Shown here: positions 1 through 13,929 of the stretch, piece by piece
How positions within the stretch are numbered: position 1 is the first letter of the stretch
How the letters are laid out: each line of letters opens with the position of its first letter
Source: Xylona heveae TC161
Lineage: Eukaryota > Ascomycota > Xylonomycetes > Xylonales > Xylonaceae
NCBI RefSeq assembly: GCF_001619985.1
Contig: NW_017264204.1
Span: 713,090-777,089, forward strand
Length of the DNA stretch: 64,000 bases
Direction of reading: 5' to 3'
Position numbers and translations under genes: made by a program
Notes under the pieces: model-generated
Told to the model about the DNA's origin: nothing
What the model saw: the letters and a program-made list of their open reading frames with translations, nothing else
The model's database searches: none

Positions 1-260
1 CCTCAGTCAATGCGGGTTAAACGTTGCGATACAATGGTAGATCCACAGTGCCATGACAGAAGAGTTTGAAGTAGCGTGCAGCCATGGAAACATATAAGTT
101 TTAGAGAGTCCGAGATCCTTCTTGAATTGCTCTTCATATTCATTAAATGCAATAACTTTTCTCCCGCGCTCCACCTTGGGCAGTAGAGTTTAGATTTCGC
201 GCGGCGTACTCAGGGTATGTAGTCCACGTGAAAAGCCAACTCTTCCCAAGACCGAGAGTC

Positions 261-725
261 TTATGCCTCAGCGGCCTTTGCTTCCTGGCTTCCGGCTGCA
301 ACCAGCTTTCCAACCACCAGATATTTGCCTTCAAACATGCCCTCCCAGCCCTCGAGAGCTTCTTTCTGCTCGTCATTCAGGTCATTTAGAGGGTCCAGTG
401 GTCCGTCAAGGTTCTTGGTCAACATATCCTCTTCGAAACTTCCACAGGCCAGACCACGACTGGCGTCTCGACCGGCAAAATTTGCGTAAGGCCCGCTCGG
501 ACCGTAGAAATTCTTGCCCGGTGTCACATCAAAGACGCGGCCGCGGACAGCTAGATATACAGGTTGTTCGTTCTCGCCGTTAAACGGAAGTAGTGTACGG
601 GGAGTGAATGTTCGGAAAACGGTTGGAGGCGGTCCTTTGGGGAGCGTTGGGGGAGGAGTCGGCCGCAACCTCAAGTAGACCAGAAAGACGAATACGGCGA
701 GAAGTACCATATTAATGGGGGCCAT
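261..725 (-). CDS. dap1: Dap1/MAPR-family haem-binding membrane protein
   Basis: Single-exon gene of 154 aa, close to the usual Dap1 length. Residues about 5-20 form an N-terminal membrane anchor, followed by a Pro-rich linker. A cytochrome b5-like haem/steroid-binding domain runs from about residue 40 to 145. It shows the family pattern PVYLAVRGRVFDV, then YGPSGPYANFAGRDASRGLA with the Tyr positions used for haem in this family, and a C-terminal GKYLVVGKL strand. In yeasts Dap1 binds haem and supports Erg11 (CYP51) in ergosterol synthesis at the ER. That role is carried over by family and not shown here. The start is the first Met before the hydrophobic anchor. No splice sites are needed. 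Confidence 0.9.
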   Translation of the reverse strand: MAPINMVLLAVFVFLVYLRLRPTPPPTLPKGPPPTVFRTFTPRTLLPFNGENEQPVYLAVRGRVFDVTPGKNFYGPSGPYANFAGRDASRGLACGSFEEDMLTKNLDGPLDPLNDLNDEQKEALEGWEGMFEGKYLVVGKLVAAGSQEAKAAEA

Positions 726-2665
726 GATTGGAGCACTGGACCTCGATCAAGTGTTAGGTCGGATCGTTTACAAAGGGCTGGATTTCCTTACGCTTCAGCC
801 GCTACAGGCGGCACATCGGCCGAATAGTCTTGAGCACCTTGGGCTGGTTAACATCACGGTGAATGAAGCGGGGTCTTGACAAGCTTCGACCTACCTTCAG
901 CCATAGCAGAGTGCTCTCACAGCAGAGCGATATGTTGGAGGATAAAAGCGGCAAGGTCAGAAAGGGCAAGAGGATGAAACACAGAATGTAAATGTTTGAT
1001 TATTAATTATCTGATGGAGCTTCAAGCTCAAGGTTAACTACCAACTGGTTCGTAGGCTCTCCAGGGTCCTAAGGTATCGCTAGGGGTTATAGCTAGGGAA
1101 CGCCGAGGGATAGATCACTAAATGTTGCAGAATAGTGTATGGGTGTTGACCGATTTTTCCTTGCAACACCTTTTGTCTCTGGCGCCCAAGCAGCTGGCGC
1201 CTAATGTTGGAGGCCCCACCTAAAAGAGCGGCAGATCAGACGAGAAGTTGTGCATAGCTCGTATGTCATCATCTAGGTAACTTACCACTTTCACCTCGCA
1301 CCTTGCTCACCAGTATTTCGGTTAAAGTCAACGACCTAGAGTTAAACGGTCCTCCGCCACAGTGATCAGCGCCAGAGTAAACTCTAGCATGAGACTTTTC
1401 CCGCCCAAGGTTCCCGCCGACCGTCGATCTTGAGACCCTGTGGCAAACGAAACAGCCACGCGATAAATTTAGACACTTTTGTTTGTGTTCAAACCAACGC
1501 TACAGCATTCCTCGAGGGAGAGATGATTACACTCCAAATTCTTTCCATTTCATTTTTGCCATCCATTTCGCTAAATTTATATCAGGACACCCTTGGAATT
1601 GAGTTATCTAGAGTTGATTTTGTGGCTTAACCCCATCATGATCGACAGTGGTCAGCATCAGCATCCCACACTACATCCGGGTCTGTCACAGAATCCGGTT
1701 TTCTGCCGCTGCAGAGCCAGAACTGTACGGACTCGGAGCCTAGGGCACAACGCTCAGAAAAGCTGCATATATCTCTTTCTCGTTTCGTCTGCTTTATCTA
1801 ATAAATTTTGTCCGTGAAAACAAAACATTCTGTTCTTTATTCTGTATGAGCTAGTAGCTGCTTGCATCGTTGAAATCTTTCCATAACATTGTCACTGCTA
1901 TTGCAACGTTAATTTTTCTATTTTCGGTGTCACAACCAATGTGGCCTCGCGTGGCGAATTTGTGGCTGTACGAGTTCTCGATTTGCTTTGACGTGGCACT
2001 GTCCAGCGCAGTGCTGGATATGTTCAAATACTAAATTCTTAAAGGGTCACGGTCTCGGTCGAGTCTCTGACATGCAGCTTTGACGCAAAACAAACTGCCC
2101 TCCACCAATCTGAAACATCTCCAGATTCATACATAACATGCTGACAACAAATACGAAACACCACTACCCCCTGAACAGCCTTTTTTTGGATGCTGTGTCC
2201 AATATTACTCGCAGTCGTCTTTAAGGCACAAATAATTGGCTGTCAATTGAAAACGTCGGCTTTAAATAACACTTAAAATAAGGCACATTATCACCGATCA
2301 ACTGATAACTATTTTTCGTTCACGACAAATTTAATACAGCCACCATTAGGGATTTCCATTGCAGCTACCCCCGGTTTTTGGGTCCTAAAAGTTAAAGCAT
2401 TCATATTCTTTACATCTCGTCACTGTTTTCTGCTTCTTCAAGGTAAGTGTTTAATGAGCAAAATTTTGTGTGTCAATATTCCTGCAATCCGTTACCCTTA
2501 TCCCCTTTGCCCAGCAAATGCTCTCTCATGACCTATGTGGTTGCAGTCCTCAAATGCCTTCCTCAAATGCCCATGTTCAGTCAGTTTCAGAGTTTAGCCT
2601 GATAGGAATGTTTGAACGAGATCTCTAATCCTGTTCGTCGCTAAAGTATTATAAAAACCTTCACG
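726..2665. other. Intergenic region between dap1 and the next gene
   Basis: About 1.9 kb between divergent genes. I see no frame with recognisable protein content, no tRNA and no clear repeat. The right part (about 1810-2650) is AT-rich with T/C-rich runs, as expected of a promoter and 5' UTR for the gene starting at 2666. The left part is the upstream region of dap1. Short frames at 1430-1630 and 1593-1817 look random. Confidence 0.6.
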
Positions 2666-4595
2666 ATGTGGAAGCGATTGCAGCTCGCACATCGACCCAA
2701 GGAACAGATCATTGGCGACCCAGTGCTAGTCACCTCCACATTTGACGAGAAGTCGTTGCAGCAATTGCCAAATGTGGCACACATTCACCATGGACGTTGC
2801 GTCAGCGCCAAACCAACTTTTGTGACTAGTGATAATAGTGATGCTTTGCTGAGAGAGCTTCCCCCTCTTCCCTCGTGAGTTCTGTCCCCCCGACAACCCT
2901 GACTTAACTCTTGTTAGAGCAGAGAGTCATGAAATGTTAATTCAATGGCCTAGCAACGTGGAGTCCACCGCAACAGCATCCCCACTGACGCCCGTTTCTG
3001 AACGCATTGGCAACTCACCTCAATTTGCGTTGCCCTATTTAGGACAAAATAGTAGAGAGGAGCCAGGAAGTACTTCTTCTTTCTCACTGTCTTCCCCCTC
3101 TCAAATCTCTCCTCCTCAAACGCCAGTTCGAAATTTCAGCCGCCGCTCGCCATACTTAGGAGATGAAAGCAGTATCTCCCCTGGAAGTCCATCCAATTGG
3201 AGCTCGCCCTCAAGTTCTCCGGCCATCGATCGATCTTCTCGGCGATCAACATTTCCTTCAGGATCGAATAGGTTTGACCAAGAGCTGTTCACCGGCAACG
3301 AATCCGCGCCCCTGGACATCTCACAAGAAATTATCGAGCCTAGACCAAGATACTCATTAGATCAAGTGGAAATGAAAGAACCGGGAAGCTCCTCCCGTGC
3401 ACCTTCCTCGCAGGCAATTGAGGCCGTGCAAAAGTGGATGAGAGCACGTTCTAAGTTGAAGGACGTAACTGAGCCCTCCAAATACACCATAGAGAGACCG
3501 AATGCTGTTACCAGTCGAGGTGGGCCTGCTGTACGTGACGGACATCCTGCGGCTAGAAGGGCAGCATCTGCCAGTGCAGCCTTGCAAAACTCACTTCCAG
3601 CGACGAAGCCATTGACAATCTCGCCGCGAAACATGAGGCGGCCAAGTCCCCCATTGAGCGCCATATCTGAGACCAGCACGATCACCCTGTCAGCGAACAA
3701 AGCCAAGTCTGAGCCCTCATTTGAGCTTCCGGACGAAGTGGAAGATCAGATCAAGCCTACCGTTCCGCTCAAGGTTGGCAGGAATAGTCCACCAAGAATA
3801 TATACTTCCATAAATCGCCACGGACCGCGAGTCACTTCTCCGAGTAGTCCAGAGGAAGATTTCTCAACTACCTCCAGTCCTCTTTCCAACAACATATCCT
3901 GGGACAAACCACTCCCTAACTTGATAAATGAGCGTCCGGGAGAGCTCTCCTTGAAGAGTCCCGTGCCGACTGACCAACATAACTTCAAATCAGCGATGCA
4001 GGAAATAAACTTCCAGCCTCATCTTGTCAGTCGTTTCAGCGCTACAACCTATGCTTCTACCGCGGCTTCTCAGAGTCTCCCTAGTAGTCCAATTCTGCCT
4101 TCGTTCACGGGGCAGTGGAACCCTCAGACTCAGTCATCTATAATGGATCGAAGTCGGCCATTGCCAAGCTCTGCTATCACCAATGCGCGTGCGACCACTC
4201 GCAAACCTGCACCTTCTCGGGTACCCGGGGCTTTGGGGGAGACGATAAACGTTAATAAACAACGTCGAAATTCAAAGTCCCTTCCGCAGTCGCCTCCCGA
4301 GAAGGAATCAGTAGATCGAATCACCAGACTACAAGCTCAACTTGATACTCTCCGTTATCGGCGTGAGAACATTCAGAAGATCGTCCGCGATTGGACAATT
4401 TCAGTCCCTGCAGGCACTATTGCAGCATCTAGAGACGAGATGAGGGTCATGGTCGATCGTCTCAAAGCAGAGATGGCGGAGATCGGCCTGGAAGAGCACG
4501 AACTTGGTATCAAACTGCACCGAGCCTGGAAACGGAAGGATGAATCAGAGCCGGCAGAACCCACAAGCTTGTGGATAAGGCGGGTCACTAGCTAG
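2666..4595 (+). CDS. Unrecognised Ser/Pro-rich protein with C-terminal coiled coil
   Basis: Two exons, 2666..2874 and 2918..4595. The 43-nt intron has a GTGAGT donor, an internal CTTAAC-like branch site and a TTAG acceptor. The joined frame (codon TC|A) gives 628 aa. Residues about 75-500 are low-complexity, rich in Ser, Pro and Thr with many SP/TP dipeptides, as in disordered kinase substrates. Near the C-terminus, from RITRLQAQLDTLRYRRENIQ onward (about residue 535), lies a charged helical stretch likely to form a coiled coil. I do not recognise a domain and assign no function. It is convergent with tma7. The small first exon carries WKRLQLAHRPKEQIIGDP and looks structured. The splice model is well supported by phase; the role is unknown. 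Confidence 0.75.
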
Positions 4596-5054
4596 AGTTA
4601 GTTTCGACTCGCTGCGGACAAATACGCCTGTATGGTCTTCGATGATAAATTTTCGACTTTGCTTTTACCGCTGCATTCTGCATGATATTCAATGTACTGC
4701 AATAGCTCGGCTCATAATAGTTTAACTAGGGGATCCATGATGATTCCACAAGATCACCTTCGGTGGTGACGGTTTGGGAATTAGTCTTGGTCGGCTCACC
4801 GATGGCTTTCTTCTTTGATTGGCAATGAGTCGATGTGGGTTATGGAGAACAAATATCAATTGGGCGCATCGGGAGCACTTGATAATTTCATAATTCAAGT
4901 CTGGCAATTTATTTTTCAAATTTCATGACCTCGTAATCTCCCCTCTGTGTAGCTATGAAGTTCTGTGCTCCCAAAGCCGTATGATGTAGATCCGCGCTTG
5001 AAGTTTGTGACCGTGAGTGGATATGGCTTTGATGCAAGAACCAAAGCGATACGC
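4596..5054. other. Convergent 3' spacer
   Basis: About 460 bases between the 3' end of the Ser-rich protein gene (+) and the 3' end of tma7 (-). It presumably holds both 3' UTRs. I see nothing else in it. Confidence 0.5.
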
Positions 5055-5360
5055 TTATTTCTTCTTGCCCTTCTTCAGAGCGTCGGCCATGTCCTTTCTC
5101 GCCTTGGCATCTACACAAGAAAACGTTTAGGCACAGATATCTTTGTCAAGAAATAGGGTGAAAGGGGTTCATACCAGCACGCAGCTTCTCCTGGTGCGCG
5201 CGGTCTTCATCGTCGACATCCTTCTTGTCCTTCTTGGGCTGCTTAAGGGGCTTGACTTTGCCGCCTGTAGCACAAAGGTGCTGATTAGCGGTGATTATAC
5301 AGGCAACAAACATCTGTGTTAAAAAAAGAGTATCGCACCTTCACGACTCGAGCCACCCAT
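5055..5360 (-). CDS. tma7: Translation machinery-associated protein 7 (TMA7)
   Basis: A tiny three-exon gene: exon 1 5339..5360 (22 nt), exon 2 5175..5264, exon 3 5055..5110. All introns have GT-AG ends, and the 168-nt CDS gives 55 aa. The protein starts MGGSSREGGKVKPLKQPKKD and ends ADALKKGKKK. It shows the TMA7/CCDC72 signature: the GGKxKPLKQ motif, a DxEDRAHQEKLRADAKARKD helix and a Lys-rich tail. TMA7 is a small ribosome-associated protein of eukaryotes whose deletion in yeast alters protein synthesis rate; its precise role is unclear. The gene is too fragmented for a simple reading-frame scan. It is divergent from prp4, with about 620 bp of shared upstream DNA. Confidence 0.93.
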
Positions 5361-5976
5361 TGTGTCTGTAAAATATATCGAGTGTAGAAACGGTGAGGAG
5401 AGGTTTGTCGAGAGCTGAGAAGAAAGGGAAAAGTTGGGCCAATGTAGTGGGGTTTTATCGTTTATCTGATCCCTCTGTGGCTGTTCTGCAATGAGAAAGT
5501 GGCTCAGTCGAGGGTCAACTTCGTGGACAGCACAACACACAAGGGAAACCAAGCAGGGGTTGCAAACAGTAATTAAAGTTATATGATTGTATCTATAAAA
5601 TCGAAATTCAGTGAGGAATTCAGAAAAATAATTCTTTGCAATTTAAAGCATATTCTCTTCGTTTTACTACAACCCGGCACCTCTGTAGACGCCACGTGAT
5701 CGACTCCTTTTAGCTTTCCTCTGATTGGCCCTTAGCGTGCGTAATGTTTCCGGCGGTTTATCATCGAGCCAGCGTCACTACCAGCTTCAATCTCCAAATA
5801 ATTCAGAGCAGATATTGCCAGTAGCTGATCTATCATCATTTTATCTGGGTGCGGACAATAAAGTACCGGTTGGACTTCTATCCGGGTTCTGATCTTTCAA
5901 ACGAATCACACTGCTGACACGACTTGCTTTCTGCATATCAAGGCTAGATTTGGCTCTTTCAAGTAAGAGAACAAAG
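5361..5976. promoter_or_regulatory. Shared upstream region of tma7 and prp4
   Basis: About 620 bases between divergently transcribed genes, so both promoters must lie here. The middle is AT-rich (5575-5660). A CCAAT-related ATTGG is present near 5733. I cannot place a transcription start. A TTG codon at 5950 is in frame with prp4, but the first ATG is at 5977. Confidence 0.5.
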
Positions 5977-8783
<2,807 letters not shown>

Positions 8784-9253
8784 TTGCTGCGTCTTCTTCG
8801 TGACATGTTTGCGGACGATCGTTTTTCTCATATTACTTATTTTTTTTTCTTTTCCTTTTTCTCCTCGCTTTTTCCTGGTAGACTTACATTGCAAACGTGG
8901 CTGGGAAAGGATTTGTCTATATATAGTCATTTAGCACTCTGATACCTATCTAGGATTCTCATAGCTGGGTTTATCCTTGAGCAAACCAAGAACGCTTATT
9001 TTCAAATACAGAAGATTTTCTCTATTTGTCAACTAAATCCTGCCACTTACGACTACTCTATCACTCTACCTGAACTATTGACTGGCTTCGATTCGCTTAC
9101 ACTTGATCCGCTTAGAATTATATCCTTTTCTATTTTCGTCAACAAAACTAGTATTGTAGTACCTTACACAGACTCACGTAATTAATGTTTGACGCCAACA
9201 CGCCTTGACACGACACATCCCGCCCCCGGTTTCGTTCGTTCCCTTTAGCTTGG

Positions 9254-9293
9254 TTTTTTTTTTTTTTTTTTTTTTTTTTTCATTTTTTTTTTT
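9254..9293. repeat. Poly-T tracts
   Basis: A run of 27 T (9254-9280), CA, then 11 T (9283-9293). It lies in the spacer downstream of prp4. Length is likely variable between isolates and may be imprecise in the assembly. Confidence 0.9.
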
Positions 9294-10699
9294 GATTTGA
9301 TTCTATCCATAGTACACTTTTTTTCTATTATGATTCTACACCGTATCCATCGTATACATCTTTTTCCTTGATATGTGATTCTATACATAGCACACACGTC
9401 ATCTCCACCTCGTGGGAAGTTCCTCCGAGCTTTTGCCGTAGCTTTCTCACCCTCCATGAGTGAACCTAGGTTATAAGCTACCCTTGAGTTATACCCGGGA
9501 TCCCATCTACAGAGTTATAACCCTCTATAGTACGGAGCCGCTCGTATTCTCAAACCAAGCCCGTCCCCTTCTGAAATATTATCATCTTCATTGATCATCG
9601 ACGACTCGGGTACTTGACACGGTAGGAGTACGGGTAGTAGCGCGGACACGTTGACATTAAATCGGGGGGGGAAATTATGCCTTGTTCATAACCCATTTTA
9701 TGCCGTTTTATCCCGTTATGCATAATATGTTGTATTCACCAGTTGCGCATATTTGTGATTACCCGCTGCACAAAGGCACATATTTATCCTTTTTATTCAT
9801 GCCCCTTGTGCTGTGCTATGCTATGCCATACAGAGTACGCTGTACACAATACAGATACCTTACATGGCAAAAATCTGTAACTTGATTTCTATTATTCGTA
9901 TTTGTTTTATTTTGTTTTATTTTGTTTCTTTAAGTGTTTTATAATTCGTCAAGGGACTTGCTCGTTGTTTTTATTTTGTTTACCTCAATCCATTTTATTT
10001 GGCGGGTAGATTTTCTTTTTCCTTTATGAATAACTTTTATTGTATTGTATTTTATTCTATTTCATTTCATTTCCTCCCGCCTCCCCTCCATGCTCCCGGT
10101 CAAATGAATCTGTCGAATGCATGTGAAGTGTCACAGGTCCCCACTTCTGATGCCCAAAAAGCCAAGTTCGCTCCGTTACTCTACAAGTACTCGTACTCGT
10201 ACGAGTAGTGATTGCTTTTGAGAATCCGCTGATCACTGCCACATTGCGTTCTCCACTTTTTTTGCACTTACATTTGGAGTATTTGTACCCTCGTAGGAGG
10301 TGTCCTATATGATGTATATCATATGAAGTACTTCGTACTCCGCTACCTTTGAACTGGTCGGTTGGTCGAAATACTACCTCGTCGTACTCTACCCTGTACA
10401 GTTCCTAAGGTAACCTACCTATTGTACTGTATAATGATGTTGTTTTTCTCTGTGATCGACAAAAAGCCCCCTGTCCCCCTTGTGAATTATGTGGCAAACC
10501 CGTGCCCCCCCGCCCGGTAAAACATTTTTGCCCCCTCCTCTTCCTCAACTCCTCCTCCCTTGCATCCCACGCCACACACCTGCCACCAGGCCCACCCTTT
10601 TTTTGGCACGCCATGGGGCTGCCGCCCAATCGGCAGGGCTAGTCGGCCCAATGATAAGGGAAGGAAGGAGGGTCAATATAAAAATAAAAACCCAATGAA

Positions 10700-10729
10700 A
10701 AAATAAATAAATAAATAAATAAATAAATA
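10700..10729. repeat. AAAT microsatellite
   Basis: About seven tandem AAAT units, followed by irregular GATGGC/GATGAC repeats to about 10765. Intergenic. Confidence 0.85.
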
Positions 10730-12477
10730 TAATGACGATGGCGATGGCGATGATGATGACGAGGGCGATTTTGACCCTTGCGAGTAGGTGAACTCTAGAG
10801 TACTTCGTACTCGTAGAACAGATGACGCAGCCGAGGGGTGAATGAGGGGCAACGAGGGAAGGTGAAACATCTAATCTACCCTTCTTCACCTATTACGAAA
10901 CAACTACAAAGTAAGGTACCTTAGGTGCGGTGATAGGAAAAGTTACAAGAGATAATCACATGCTTCGATGAAACCCTTTTTCTTTTTCTTTTTCTTTTTT
11001 GTTTTTTTTTATTTAACTTCCGTGAAAAATGCTATGTTGGATGCGTGCCTCAGATACTGGACTTTTGCAGAAAAAACACGGCTGGGAAAGTCAACCGTTG
11101 AAAAGAAAAGAAAAGAAATAAAATAAGAACAAAAAAGAATAAAAGACAAAGGGGAAAAAAAAAGCAATATAGAGCCATAACACACAGTACCCCGGTAATG
11201 AACAGAGAAATGTTTCGAACGAGAAGAAGATAAGAGTGTACAGGGTTGCTCATGTTTCTAATTATATATATACACGGTGGAGTACAAACGTACAAATTAA
11301 CACACGTAGAAAACCTAAGCAACACACTAAAGGTCACTGATGATTATATATATGTACGTGTGATATTGCTTAGATGAAGCTGAAAGTCAAGATTGTATTG
11401 GTGCAAAATGGGTATATGTTTGTTCTCATGTAAAAAAAAACCACAATAGTGATATGAGTTGCATCGACGGAAAGAGAACAAAAAGAGAGTACAAGAAAGC
11501 CAGTGGAGGTTGGGTAAGATGATGTGATGTATGTGTATATAAACCGAAACAACGAGGAAGTCTGTTGAAGGAACAAAAAGTGGGAAGAGATGAGAATATA
11601 TGTACAAAGGTCTCTTTCCGGTTGCCCCTCCCCTTCTCATTGCGCGGAGGCGTATGGGCAAGAAGAAAAATAAGATAAAATAATGTTCAAGAAAATTTGC
11701 CTGCCAAACCCGCTTTGACATGCGGAAAGGCGATAATGTAGAAGTGGAAAGGCAAAACAAAAGAGATTGACCATCCTCGTCATTTGCGCTTATAGCGCGT
11801 CATACAATGCTCGTCGAAATCCATGCTCTTCCAATATGCTTTCTTTCGGCCGTTAGGTAAAATTATTCATCCCTCTCCAAAAATTGATAAAAATAAATAA
11901 ATAACACCTCATCATACTCCGTACCATGTATTCCCGACTCCTAAGAAAAAAAAAGATATTCAGACAGCCATCCCATAAATAAAAATAGGTATGAATTGTT
12001 TGCCGAATCAATCTGGATGTCGCCCTTCGAATTGGTTGTATATCAATAAAGTTGTCGGAGCGCACAAACTCGATACGAATCGAACGAGCACCGAGGTTGT
12101 GAGCTCTGGAAAAAGAGGCCATGCGTCGATCGGTCGAAACTTGTGATGATATGCGTGAGGCATAAGAGTCAATAGAGAATGTCTAAGATGCCGAAACAAA
12201 AGAAATTTTTCGATGTTTTCCTCCCGCTGTTACGCCGCGTTGAATTGCTGTAAAAAGTAATAAAAGTCGGACCCCCATTGAGAAATTGAAGTCATCTCAA
12301 TCATGGTTCAAAGACGACAGATCGTGTCCGTTTTTCTTTTTTTTTTCTTTGCCGTCGTAGTCGTGTACACATTATTTTATGTAGTTCGTTGCAAGTCGGC
12401 CGTGTGCAAAATTAAATAGAGTTGATCGTCCAAACACAAAATTAGTAGCCGTCTTGGCAGAATAAACCTGAAGAGCT

Positions 12478-13929
12478 CTAGTAGACTTGAACACCAGGCA
12501 TAAATGTCTGAGCAGCCATCTGCTTGTCCATCAAGTCCAAAGCTGGGATCAAGTTGCCATAGTAGTTCGCCGGAGGCGCGACCATGACGTAGTTGTGATC
12601 CATGGACGGGTGCGTCTGCATGGCTGAAACAAATTGATCAAAATACGAGCAAGTAGAAGAACCAGAGGCCACAGAGTTCGCAGAGAACAGAGATGCACCA
12701 TCAGACACGGAGGAGCCTGATCCTGAGGTGCAAGGAGAATAGTGGTTTGCGGCAAACTCCGCGGTTGGGGTGTAGGGAGGAGTAAGCATGTCAATCACCG
12801 GCGGCTGCCACTCCTGCTTTGGCCCAAATGCTGCAGCATCAAAACCTTGCTGCTGGAAGACATCCAAGAAGTCCGCGATAGGATACTCAACATTCTGGAT
12901 AGCCTCATGGTCAACATAGTCGTCGAGGGGCTGGCATGCCGGTGTGGTGACTGGTGTAATTGGAGCAACCGGTCCATTGGGACGTGTGGTGAGCTTCGGA
13001 CAGCGTACAATGAGCTCCCGGAGTTCAGGAATCGTGATCCGCTTTTGTGGGTCACACTCAAAAATTCTCCTCAGGATATTGTCCAATTCAGCGGATAAGG
13101 GAAGAATGGAGCGAAGAAATTTGGAATCCTTGAGGAATGCCCGAAAGGTAGAATCTTCGGTTGAAGCCCGTTTCCACGGATTCCGGCCACAAGTCAGGTT
13201 AACGAGAATAACACCCAAGGACCAGACATCGTTAGCAGCCGAAGCGTAAAACGAATTTGGCCGAGGCGATGACTGTTGACATTCTGTATCATCAGGTCAG
13301 CATCTAGATCCGGAGGTGCAGACAAGGGGAGAAATAATACCTGGAGACATATAGAATGTTGATCCGCATCCAAAATCAGAAGAGAAGGGATCAGTCGTTG
13401 CGAGACCAAAATCAGCAAGCTTGACGGTCATGCCGCCATCGGTGACCAGGATGTTCTCCGGCTTCAGGTCCCGGTGGTATATTCCCAGAGAATGGCAAAA
13501 CTCCACGGCGTCCAGAATTTGCAGGAAAGCCCGTTTGGCCAGAAAATCATTACCGACGTAGTGTCCACGTTCCGTAATATTTGAAAAGAGATCTCCCTCG
13601 GGGCAAAATTCAATCACAACAAAAGTGCAATCCACAGAATCCAGAATTTTGACCAAGGAAACCACATTCGGATGACGGCTGGCCTGATGATGAAGTTGAA
13701 TTTCTCTTTGCTGGAACTTGCGTTGCCTAGGGTCCAGGCCAATCTTGTTGAGAGCCTTGACAGCATAAAGAGCGTTGGTATGGATGTCGACAGCAGTGTA
13801 GACCACGCCGTAGGCACCCACGCCAAGAATGCTTGTCAACTCCAGGCGGTTGACTAAGATTTGTCCAAGGCGATCAGCAGGAGCGCATTGTCCGGGCAGC
13901 GGCGGAGTTGCTGGTGGGGTTGGTAACAT
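12478..13929 (-). CDS. Ran1/Sks1-type serine/threonine protein kinase
   Basis: Two exons, 13341..13929 and 12478..13283, separated by a 57-nt intron (GTATTA donor, ATACAG acceptor), give 464 aa. The kinase domain spans about residues 28-310: GVGAYGVVY glycine loop, YAVKALNK lysine, [10 protein letters not shown] catalytic loop, KLADFGLAT with [11 protein letters not shown] activation segment and [20 protein letters not shown]. The remaining C-terminal tail is low-complexity. The arrangement resembles fungal Ran1/Pat1, Vhs1 and Sks1 kinases, which act in nutrient response and, in fission yeast, in restraining meiosis. The family assignment is from motif style; I cannot tell which paralogue it is. 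The upstream region is unusually long and gene-poor, as is common for developmental regulators. Confidence 0.85.

Larger units (their letters stand above)
8784..12477. other. Convergent low-complexity spacer between prp4 and the Ran1-type kinase gene
   Basis: About 3.7 kb with no supportable gene. It contains the 3' UTRs of both flanking genes plus homopolymer and short tandem repeats: T runs 9254-9293, TTTTG/TTTTA repeats about 9901-9935, AAAT repeats about 10700-10729, GATGGC-like repeats about 10734-10760, and CTTTTT repeats about 10977-11010. Short palindromic words GTACTTCGTAC (10328-10338 and 10800-10810) and TACTCCGTA (11915-11923) occur. Reading frames here (for example 11344-11760) are T/C-rich noise. 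Confidence 0.6.

Noticed and set aside
11344-11760. 138-codon minus frame in the prp4/ran1 spacer
   Set aside because: Phe/Ile/Leu-rich translation of A-rich microsatellite sequence; no gene features.
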